Shown piece by piece: positions 1 through 5,869 of a stretch of DNA of 11,537 nt (the stretch's first letter is position 1; the number at the start of each line of letters is the position of its first letter). A program made the translations under genes and the position numbers. Under the pieces are notes generated by a model. It had not been told where the DNA came from. It did not search any database and worked only from the letters and a program-made list of their open reading frames with translations. The DNA lies in contig DATEZO010000114.1 in assembly GCA_035255485.1 (NCBI GenBank), forward strand, positions 1 to 11,537. The letters are read 5' to 3'. The DNA comes from DATEZO01 sp035255485. GTDB taxonomy: Bacteria > Pseudomonadota > Gammaproteobacteria > Burkholderiales > Burkholderiaceae_D.

Positions 1-1095
1 CCCGACCGGCACGCCGTTGTTCTTGGCCCACTGGATGAAGTCCGCCACGATCAGGAAGTAACCGGGGAAGCCCATCTTGATGATGGTGTCGGTCTCGAAC
101 CGCAGGCGCGCCTCATAACGGTCGCGCTGCTGCGCGCGCTCGGCCTCGTTCGGAAACAGTTGCAACAGGCGCTGCTCCAGGCCCTGTTGCGCCTGCGCCG
201 CCAGGAAACCATCGAGCGACATGCCCTCCGGCGTCGGGAACAGCGGCAGCTTCGGCTTGCCCAGTTCCAGCGTCAGGTTGCAGCGCTTGGCGATCTCGAC
301 CGCGTTCTGCAGCGCAGCCGGCAGGTCGGCAAACAGCGCCGCCATCTCGGCCTGCGTCCTGAAGCACTGCTGCGGGTTGAAGCGCTTGACGCGGCGCGCA
401 TTGGCCAGGATCTCGCCTTCGGCAATGCAGGTGCGCGCCTCGTGCGCGACAAACTCCTCCGGCGTCAGGAACTGGATCGGATGCGTCGCCACCACCGGCA
501 ACTGCAGCTTCGCCGCCAGGGCAACCGCCTGCCGCACATGGTGCTCCATGTTGGGCTGTCCGGCGCGCTGCACCTCGATGTAAAAATGGTTCGGAAACAG
601 GGTCGCCCAGCGCTGCGCATGCCGTTCCGCCAGCGCCGTATTGCCGTTGTCGATCGCCATGCCGATATCGCCGCCATGGGCCCCGGACAACGCGATCAAT
701 CCGGCGGGTTGCCCGGACTGCTGCAACGCTTCCAGCCATTCCCTGCGGATTTCGGCGCGGCCGCGATGCAGGTTGGTCAGCCATGCTTTTGACAACAGTT
801 CGCACAATTGCAGATAGCCTGCGCGATTTTTCACCAGCAGCAGCAACCGCGACGGCTTGTCGCGATCCTCTTCGTTACTGATCCACGCATCACAGCCGAC
901 AATCGGCTTCACGCCCTTGCCGCGCGCAGCCTTGTAGAACTTGACCATGCCAAACAGGTTGGCCAGATCGGTCATGGCAAGCGCCGGCTGCGCATCTTTC
1001 GCGGCCGCCCCAACCGCATCGTCAATGCGCACCAACCCGTCGACGATCGAGTATTCGGAATGCAGGCGAAGGTGAATAAATTGCGTGGGAGTCAT
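1..1095 (-). CDS. dnaE: DNA polymerase III subunit alpha, N-terminal part (runs off window start)
   Basis: This is the catalytic subunit of the replicative DNA polymerase III holoenzyme, acting in the cytoplasm at the replication fork. Reading the minus strand from the ATG at 1095-1093 gives 365 uninterrupted residues to the window edge, against about 1150 in full-length DnaE. It begins MTPTQFIHLRLHSEYS, the typical PHP-domain opening (H8, H12 and E14 visible). Residues 46-71 match the DnaE pattern of MTD, NLFGMVKFY and KPIVG. The visible part ends with GYFLIVADFIQWAKNNGVPVG, which in DnaE lies just before the PGRGSGAGS segment of the palm. The PHP domain covers roughly residues 1-275. No good Shine-Dalgarno precedes the ATG, but the homology fixes the start. 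The gene is richer in GC than the rest of the window and is transcribed away from the capsule genes. Identification is secure; only the 3' two-thirds is missing. Confidence 0.96.
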   Translation of the reverse strand, partial: MTPTQFIHLRLHSEYSIVDGLVRIDDAVGAAAKDAQPALAMTDLANLFGMVKFYKAARGKGVKPIVGCDAWISNEEDRDKPSRLLLLVKNRAGYLQLCELLSKAWLTNLHRGRAEIRREWLEALQQSGQPAGLIALSGAHGGDIGMAIDNGNTALAERHAQRWATLFPNHFYIEVQRAGQPNMEHHVRQAVALAAKLQLPVVATHPIQFLTPEEFVAHEARTCIAEGEILANARRVKRFNPQQCFRTQAEMAALFADLPAALQNAVEIAKRCNLTLELGKPKLPLFPTPEGMSLDGFLAAQAQQGLEQRLLQLFPNEAERAQQRDRYEARLRFETDTIIKMGFPGYFLIVADFIQWAKNNGVPVG

Positions 1096-1223
1096 GTTGG
1101 CATTTTACCGCGGCAGTGCAGTTCCATCAGGCAGTCTTTCACATGAGCCATTCTTGCGGGAACGGCAATGCCATCCTGATATCCGGCTAGTCAACCTGTC
1201 TGCATTACGAAATAAAAATGCAC

Positions 1224-1252
1224 ATTTTGTTATGCCTGATTTAATTTGTCAT
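1224..1252 (-). promoter_or_regulatory. Candidate sigma-70 promoter for dnaE
   Basis: On the minus strand, ATGACA (1252-1247) is followed after exactly 17 bp by CAAAAT (1229-1224). These match the -35 and -10 consensus at 5/6 and 4/6 positions and would start transcription about 120 nt upstream of the dnaE ATG. A bulged inverted repeat (ATGCC+ATTTA at 1232-1243, TAAAT+GGCAT at 1257-1266) overlaps the -35 box. Such AT-rich DNA yields promoter-like matches by chance, so this is only a candidate. Confidence 0.3.
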
Positions 1253-1403
1253 GAAGTAAATGGCATTTTAGATAATTTCATTTTTACCATTTCTTTATTT
1301 TATTTCTACTTTTTTATATTTTGATATTGAAGTCTTGTCAATTAAACCGCACGACACATACTATTTGTTTGTGTTTAGACAATTCATTCAAAATATAAAT
1401 TTC

Positions 1404-1419
1404 TGAAAGGGAACTTTCA
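1404..1419. repeat. Short perfect hairpin with GGAA loop
   Basis: TGAAAG (1404-1409) and CTTTCA (1414-1419) form a perfect 6-bp inverted repeat around the 4-nt loop GGAA, which fits the stable GNRA tetraloop class if transcribed. No T-run follows, so it is not a standard terminator. It may be chance in AT-rich DNA. Confidence 0.3.
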
Positions 1420-1464
1420 TATCGAACATAGTCAAACGGCTTTGGAAATAAGTCTGCCAATAAA

Positions 1465-1490
1465 TATTAGGTAATGAGTATTAGGTGATG
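1465..1490. repeat. Two-copy 14-bp-period direct repeat
   Basis: TATTAGGTAATG (1465-1476) is repeated 14 bp later as TATTAGGTGATG (1479-1490), with one mismatch in 12. It could be a double regulator-binding site or a trivial tandem duplication. It lies about 240 bp upstream of the candidate capsule promoter. Confidence 0.4.
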
Positions 1491-1543
1491 GTAGCAAGTT
1501 CTATGATCTGTATTGCAACAAGCGATAAAACCAACAGTGAGTA

Positions 1544-1594
1544 GTAGCCCGCAGAAGCGCAGCGCATCGGGGCTACGGAAATCCGGCGATGCGC
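1544..1594. repeat. REP-like GTAG-type extragenic palindrome
   Basis: GTAGCCC (1544-1550) pairs perfectly with GGGCTAC (1570-1576), and the enclosed sequence contains the GCGCAGCGC core. This closely resembles GTAG-headed repetitive extragenic palindromes that are dispersed in many proteobacterial genomes and linked to REP-associated tyrosine transposases. A second 8-bp stem, GCGCATCG (1562-1569) with CGATGCGC (1587-1594), overlaps the first, so the two folds exclude each other. It is a GC-rich island in AT-rich surroundings, as expected of an inserted REP. No second copy was seen in the window, so its repetitive nature is inferred from the sequence pattern. Confidence 0.55.
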
Positions 1595-1700
1595 ATGTTA
1601 ATCACAATGGCTGATGCGTGCTTACCTGATTGGGCAAATTTTTTATTATCGGATGCTATCTCCAGGTAAAAATTGCGCGGAATCCAAATATTAACTAGGG

Positions 1701-1716
1701 TGAAATTCAAATTTCA
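1701..1716. promoter_or_regulatory. Operator-like perfect palindrome upstream of capsule promoter
   Basis: TGAAATT (1701-1707), two bases, then AATTTCA (1710-1716) make a perfect 7+7 inverted repeat. It ends 15 bp before the candidate -35 box at 1732. Its size and symmetry suit a dimeric transcription factor. No regulator gene is visible nearby to assign to it. Confidence 0.35.
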
Positions 1717-1731
1717 TCTCTTTTATTATTA

Positions 1732-1760
1732 TTGCGTTATATCAATATGATTTTTAAATA
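1732..1760 (+). promoter_or_regulatory. Candidate promoter for the capsule operon
   Basis: TTGCGT (1732-1737) and TAAATA (1755-1760) are separated by 17 bp, although each matches the sigma-70 consensus at only 3 of 6 positions. A better -10 hexamer, TATGAT (1746-1751, 5/6), overlaps it but has a poor -35 (TTATTA, 1723-1728). Either would leave a leader of about 280 nt before the kpsS ATG at 2047. A promoter in this region is likely because the operon has no upstream gene; the exact boxes are uncertain. Confidence 0.35.
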
Positions 1761-2046
1761 CGCTCACCTGATTTGCAATCCAGTAAAATTCGTCCTTTTT
1801 TCAAGCTTGAATAAAGCAGCATTATGAAATTTTTCCCTATCATTTTATTAAGGGGCAGCAAAAAAGCTTGCCTCAGTGAAGGGAAAGCGGCATCGGCCAG
1901 CTCAGAGGAAACGACTTGCCGCCATTATATTCAGGCAATGCTTGGCGCTTTCCTTCCAAGCCTTCCCGTCATTTTCCTTTGTCGCCTTTTGCGAGTATCC
2001 AGCAGCGTACGATTATTATCGCCAGCTTCTACGGGCAAGGCATAGC

Positions 2047-3264
2047 ATGAGTCGCGTTCTCTTGCTTCAGGGGCCCATGGGCCCATTTTTCAGCCAGTTT
2101 GGCGCCTACCTGCGTTCGCATGGTTCGTGCGTGTGGAAAGTTAACTTCAACGGTGGAGACTGGTTCTATTCTCGTGGCATGGATGTGGTCAACTACCGCG
2201 GAACCATGGAGGCCTGGCCACAGTTTTTATCGCAAATGATTGCCGACCAGCGGATTGATCAACTTTTTCTGTTTGGCGATTGCCGCTCATATCACCGGGG
2301 CGCCATCCAGGTCGCACGCGAAACGGGGATTCACATCCATGTATTTGAAGAAGGGTACGTCCGCCCTCATTACATCACGCTGGAAGAAGGCGGCGTCAAC
2401 GGATTTTCCTCCTTGCCGCGCAACCCGCATTTTTATCTTGACCAGCACCATGCAACACCGGAGGTGGATGCGCTGCCTTCAGGAACCAGCTTTTCGCGCA
2501 TGGCGCGGGCCGCAATGCTCTACTATCTGGCCGGTGCCTGCCTGCGCCCCTGGTTTTGGCATTATGAGCATCACAAAAGCTTTTCCATTCTCTGCAAGGG
2601 GACGAAATGGTGCCGCTCCGGCGTCAGAAAGCTGTTGTATGCCCGCAGAGACGCCAATGTGACACAGCAGTTGGCGAATGCATTATCAAAGAACTATTTT
2701 CTGGTGCCGCTGCAAGTCCACAACGATTCCCAGATAAAGTTTCACAGTAGTTATGCCGATGTCGAGGATTTCATTCAGGAAGTGATTACCTCGTTCGCCC
2801 TGCATGCGCCGCAAGATGCCATTCTTGTATTCAAGCATCATCCGATGGATCGCGGCGCCAGGCATTACGGCGCATTGATCGGCCGGCTTCGGCATCAATT
2901 CAGCCTGGAGCAATCCCTGCTGTATACCCATGAGATTCATTTGCCGACGGCACTGACGCATGCCCGCGGCGTCATCGTCATCAACAGCACGGTTGGGCTC
3001 TCTGCCCTGCTGCACAACGCGCCAGTCAAGGTGATGGGAAATGCCATCTACGATATGGAAGGCCTCACCAGCCAACAGCCACTGGAAGCCTTCTGGAGCA
3101 ACCCCGGCATAGTATCCAAGCCCCTGCTCAAGGCATTTCGACGTCATGTGATCGCAACCACCCAGATCAACGGCAGCTTCTACGGCTTGAATCCATTCCC
3201 GGTTAACGAAGAGGCTGCGCCTTCTGCTGCACCGCAGTCTGCCATGCGACTGGAGGATGCGTAG
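2047..3264 (+). CDS. kpsS: Capsular polysaccharide export/biosynthesis protein KpsS (Kdo linker transferase family)
   Basis: In E. coli group 2 capsules KpsS is a cytoplasmic beta-Kdo transferase. It adds the first Kdo to a phosphatidylglycerol-type acceptor, and KpsC then extends the linker on which the capsule is exported. The 405-residue product matches the family in length and motifs: LLLQGPMGPFF (5-15), NGGDWFY (35-41), FGDCRSYHR (76-84), FEEGYVRPHYITLEEGGVNG (100-119), NDSQIKFHSSY (226-236), KHHPMDRG (263-270), INSTVGLSALLH (312-323) and VMGNAIYD (329-336). The ATG at 2047 is preferred because E. coli KpsS has only a short lead before the LLLQGPMG motif, and AAGG (2037-2040) lies 6 nt upstream. 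A GTG at 1876 would add 57 residues of no recognisable family but has no good ribosome site. The TAG stop directly abuts the kpsM ATG. Family assignment is strong; the start is moderately sure. Confidence 0.9.
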   Translation: MSRVLLLQGPMGPFFSQFGAYLRSHGSCVWKVNFNGGDWFYSRGMDVVNYRGTMEAWPQFLSQMIADQRIDQLFLFGDCRSYHRGAIQVARETGIHIHVFEEGYVRPHYITLEEGGVNGFSSLPRNPHFYLDQHHATPEVDALPSGTSFSRMARAAMLYYLAGACLRPWFWHYEHHKSFSILCKGTKWCRSGVRKLLYARRDANVTQQLANALSKNYFLVPLQVHNDSQIKFHSSYADVEDFIQEVITSFALHAPQDAILVFKHHPMDRGARHYGALIGRLRHQFSLEQSLLYTHEIHLPTALTHARGVIVINSTVGLSALLHNAPVKVMGNAIYDMEGLTSQQPLEAFWSNPGIVSKPLLKAFRRHVIATTQINGSFYGLNPFPVNEEAAPSAAPQSAMRLEDA

Positions 3265-4041
3265 ATGCGCAAGGGTTTCAAGATTCAGAGAGCTGTCATA
3301 TTTGCCTTGTTTTTGCGCGAAGCCGTCAACCGGCTGTCTTCACAACGCGGGGCGTGGGTATGGATCCTGTTTGAACCGCTCTCCTATATTCTCTTTCTGG
3401 TATTGATGTACACGGTGGTTCGCGTACGTACCGTGGGTGGCATCGATACCGCAATCTGGCTGATGGCCGGGATACTGGCATTTTTCATGTTCCGGCGCAC
3501 CTCTGACCATACCATGAATGCCATCAGCGCCAACAAGGCGCTATTTGCCTATCGGCAAGTCAAACCAGTCGATACCGTGCTGGTCAGGGCCGCACTTGAA
3601 GGTTTTTTAATGATCCTGGTCGCCATCATCCTGTTCCTGGGGGGCGGGTTGTTTGGCTTGCCCGCCCTGCCAGTTGATCCACTGGCGGTACTGGAAGCGG
3701 TATTCGGATTATGGCTGATTGGCTTGGGGTTCGGGCTGGTCGCCTCAGTGGCGATCGAACTGATTCCGGAACTGCAGAAAATCATTGGGGTGGTAATGAT
3801 GCCGCTTTACTACATTTCAGGCGTGGTGTTTCCGATCGCAATAATACCGCAACCGTACCGTGGATACCTGTTATGGAATCCCCTGGTCCACGGGATGGAA
3901 GCAGCGCGCCTGGGATTTGCTCCTTACTATCATTCGGTGCCCGAATTAAGCATGGCTTATTTGTATGGCTGTGCATTGGTCTCGATTTTTCTCGGCCTGG
4001 CGCTGCATGTGCGATTTGCCGGCAAGATGGTGGCGCAATGA
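3265..4041 (+). CDS. kpsM: Capsular polysaccharide ABC transporter permease KpsM
   Basis: This is the inner-membrane permease of the ABC-2 family, which pairs with KpsT to move lipid-linked capsule polymer from cytoplasm to periplasm. At 258 residues it equals E. coli KpsM. About six hydrophobic segments can be placed near residues 33-52, 62-79, 112-131, 143-164, 174-193 and 232-250. Family landmarks are FLREAVNR (16-23), FAYRQVKPVDT (94-104) and YLLWNPLVHGMEAAR (201-215), the last being highly characteristic of KpsM/CtrC-type permeases. The start is clear: GGAGG (3252-3256) lies 8 nt before the ATG, which follows the kpsS stop with no gap. The TGA overlaps the kpsT ATG as ATGA, indicating translational coupling of permease and ATPase. 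Confidence 0.95.
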   Translation: MRKGFKIQRAVIFALFLREAVNRLSSQRGAWVWILFEPLSYILFLVLMYTVVRVRTVGGIDTAIWLMAGILAFFMFRRTSDHTMNAISANKALFAYRQVKPVDTVLVRAALEGFLMILVAIILFLGGGLFGLPALPVDPLAVLEAVFGLWLIGLGFGLVASVAIELIPELQKIIGVVMMPLYYISGVVFPIAIIPQPYRGYLLWNPLVHGMEAARLGFAPYYHSVPELSMAYLYGCALVSIFLGLALHVRFAGKMVAQ

Positions 4042-4703
4042 TTATTGTCGAAGATGTACACAAGCGTTATCTCACCGACCATGGCCCCAGCAAATGGATA
4101 CTGCAAGGCGTCACGTTTACCATTCCTTCCAAGCTCAGTGTCGGCTTGGTCGGACGGAATGGCGCAGGCAAATCGACGCTGCTGCGCCTGATTGGCGGCA
4201 CCGACACGCCTACCCGCGGCCGGGTGGATCGTCAGTGCCGCGTCTCCTGGCCGATGGGTTTTGGCGGCGGCTTGCAAGGGTCGCTGACCGGTCGGCAAAA
4301 CGCCAAATTCGTCTGCCGCATCCATGGGCATGTACAGAATATGGCGGATCGGGTGGCGTATATCCAGGACTTCGCCGAGCTGGGGGACTACTTCGACGAG
4401 CCCGTCAAAACCTATTCTTCCGGCATGAAATCGCGCCTGCAGTTCGGCATGTCAATGGCATTTGATTTCGACGTCTATATTTCGGATGAAGTCACCGCTA
4501 CCGGGGACACCGCCTTCAAGAACAAGGCTGCTGCCGCCTTCAAGAATCTTGCCGATCACGCCGGCCTCATCATGGTGTCGCATGGCGAAAGCACCCTCAG
4601 GGAATTCTGCAGCGCCGGCATCTGGCTGCACGAAGGCCGGGCGCACTGGTTTGACGACATCGGCGATGCGCTAAAACATTACAAGGAAAGCATTGCCGCA
4701 TGA
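4038..4703 (+). CDS. kpsT: Capsular polysaccharide ABC transporter ATP-binding protein KpsT
   Basis: This cytoplasmic ATPase energises KpsM. The 221-residue product is close to E. coli KpsT (about 219). It carries Walker A GRNGAGKS (39-46), the ABC signature YSSGMKSRL (126-134), Walker B ending in VYISDE (146-151) and the switch-loop SH (181-182). The TATGD stretch after Walker B is usual in polysaccharide exporters. It is a short exporter of the KpsT/CtrD type: it ends shortly after the nucleotide-binding domain and lacks the C-terminal carbohydrate-binding domain of Wzt O-antigen ATPases. The open frame extends upstream to 3711, but that part overlaps kpsM in another frame; the ATG at 4038 in the ATGA overlap begins the family-like sequence MIIVEDVHKRY. 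The gene again ends in an ATGA overlap, with kpsE. Confidence 0.95.
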   Translation: MIIVEDVHKRYLTDHGPSKWILQGVTFTIPSKLSVGLVGRNGAGKSTLLRLIGGTDTPTRGRVDRQCRVSWPMGFGGGLQGSLTGRQNAKFVCRIHGHVQNMADRVAYIQDFAELGDYFDEPVKTYSSGMKSRLQFGMSMAFDFDVYISDEVTATGDTAFKNKAAAAFKNLADHAGLIMVSHGESTLREFCSAGIWLHEGRAHWFDDIGDALKHYKESIAA

Positions 4704-5866
4704 TTGATCGCATCAAACAGCACCCATTGTCAAAAGCAATGGCCAAGGCCTCCGGTTGGGCGCAAGGCCTGCTGGCACCGGCAATGGTGCGGCAACGCGT
4801 CTTTCGTGCCGCGTTTGTTGCCTGCCTGCTGGCCGTCATCTACTGGGGGTGGATCGCTTCCGACCGCTATGTATCGGAAGCCCATGTCATCATCCAGCGT
4901 ACAGATATGGCGGGCGGCCAGGCGATGGACTTCAGCTCACTGTTGGCTGGAGTAGGAGGCGGTAACCGCGCAGACCAGCTCCTGCTGCGCGATTACCTGC
5001 TGTCGATGGGCATGCTGGACAAGCTCGAGGCAAAGCTCCATTTGCGCGCGCATTACAGCGACAGGCAACACGACCCGATCTCCCGCATGTGGTCGCGGGA
5101 TGAGCCGCAAGAATGGTTCTATCGCTATTACCTGTCTCACGTCAGCGTCGATTTTGACGATTATGCCGGGGTACTCATCATCAAGGCGCAAGGCTACGAT
5201 CCAAAAACCGCACAAGCCATCACCACCATGCTGATAGAGGAAGGCGAGCGCAGCATGAATAACATGTCGCGCCTGATGGCACAGGAACAGCTTGCCTTCA
5301 TCGAAAAACAAGTTACCCAAATGTCGCAGCGCTTTCAGCAGGCACGGCAGGATGTGATTGCCTACCAGAACAAGAAAGGCATGGTTTCCCCGCTTGGCAC
5401 CGCCGAGCATGTAGTCGGCGCGATCAACCAGCTGGATGCACAACGCATCGAGCTGCAAGCGCGCCGCAGTGCGCTGTTGAGCTACCTGACTCCCCAGGCG
5501 CCGAATGTGGTTGAGCTGAACGTACAACTTGATGCCATTGACAAACAACTTGCGCAGGAGCAGGCACGTCTGACTGCGCCCAATGGCAAAACGCTCAATA
5601 GCACGGTAGAAGAATACCAGCGCCTGGAAATGACGGCCAAGTTTGCGGAAGATGTCTACAAGACCGCCCTGGTTGCGCTGGAAAAAGGGCATGTGGAAGC
5701 CACCAGGTTACTCAAAAAGGTCTCCATCCTGCAAGCCCCCACGTTGCCGCAGTACCCGGAGGAACCACGCCGAATTTACAACATTATCGTATTTATCCTG
5801 GTTGCGATGCTGATCGCCGGGATTCTGCATTTGCTTGCAGCCATCATTCGCGATCATAAGGACTAA
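4700..5866 (+). CDS. kpsE: Capsule polysaccharide export inner-membrane protein KpsE (polysaccharide co-polymerase family)
   Basis: KpsE is an inner-membrane/periplasmic adaptor thought to link the KpsMT transporter to the outer-membrane KpsD channel. The 388-residue protein (E. coli KpsE about 382) has the expected topology. There is a first membrane segment at about residues 35-53, a large periplasmic part with probable coiled coil at about 180-340, a proline-rich stretch PTLPQYPEEP (347-356) and a second membrane segment at about 360-382. The SDRYVSEAHVII segment directly after the first membrane helix is typical of the Wzz/KpsE group. There is no C-terminal tyrosine kinase. The ATG overlaps the kpsT stop (ATGA); AAGGA lies about 12 nt upstream, farther than ideal, so coupled translation is likely. 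Confidence 0.93.
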   Translation: MIDRIKQHPLSKAMAKASGWAQGLLAPAMVRQRVFRAAFVACLLAVIYWGWIASDRYVSEAHVIIQRTDMAGGQAMDFSSLLAGVGGGNRADQLLLRDYLLSMGMLDKLEAKLHLRAHYSDRQHDPISRMWSRDEPQEWFYRYYLSHVSVDFDDYAGVLIIKAQGYDPKTAQAITTMLIEEGERSMNNMSRLMAQEQLAFIEKQVTQMSQRFQQARQDVIAYQNKKGMVSPLGTAEHVVGAINQLDAQRIELQARRSALLSYLTPQAPNVVELNVQLDAIDKQLAQEQARLTAPNGKTLNSTVEEYQRLEMTAKFAEDVYKTALVALEKGHVEATRLLKKVSILQAPTLPQYPEEPRRIYNIIVFILVAMLIAGILHLLAAIIRDHKD

Positions 5867-5869
5867 ACC

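Larger units (their letters stand above)
1096..2046. other. AT-rich divergent intergenic region between dnaE and the capsule operon
   Basis: About 950 bases lie between the divergent dnaE and kpsS starts. The part from about 1200 to 1850 is visibly AT-rich (long runs of A and T), unlike the GC-rich dnaE and the intermediate capsule genes. No ORF here resembles a known protein, and no tRNA or other RNA gene was recognised. It holds the candidate promoters, a REP-like palindrome (1544-1594), two short inverted repeats (1404-1419 and 1701-1716) and a 14-bp-period direct repeat (1465-1490). The last 170-220 bases (1824-2046) are open in two frames, but neither is convincing as coding. A long AT-rich leader upstream of capsule genes would suit control by a nucleoid-associated silencer or an antiterminator; that is inference. 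Confidence 0.75.

Noticed and set aside
160..792. A 210-codon plus-strand frame (and a 230-codon minus-strand frame at 113-805) within dnaE
   Set aside because: Both are out-of-frame readings of dnaE, whose correct minus-strand frame gives clear PHP-domain sequence from 1095 to the window edge. Their translations are rich in Arg, Gln and Ala with no recognisable domain, as expected of shadow frames in GC-rich DNA.
1085..1324. A 79-codon plus-strand frame across the dnaE start
   Set aside because: It overlaps the dnaE 5' end in antisense and runs into the AT-rich region, ending in a low-complexity Phe/Tyr/Ile tail. It has no ribosome site and no family resemblance.
1487..1498. A GGTAGC sequence resembling the core of the RfaH ops/JUMPStart element
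   Set aside because: Outside the GGTAGC core the surrounding bases (GATGGTAGCAAG) differ from the ops consensus at about four of twelve positions, and no 39-bp JUMPStart is recognisable. It is too weak to call.
4937..5692. A 251-codon minus-strand frame antisense to kpsE
   Set aside because: It lies entirely within kpsE, which has strong family motifs and correct topology. The antisense translation has no recognisable domain and no upstream ribosome site was seen.
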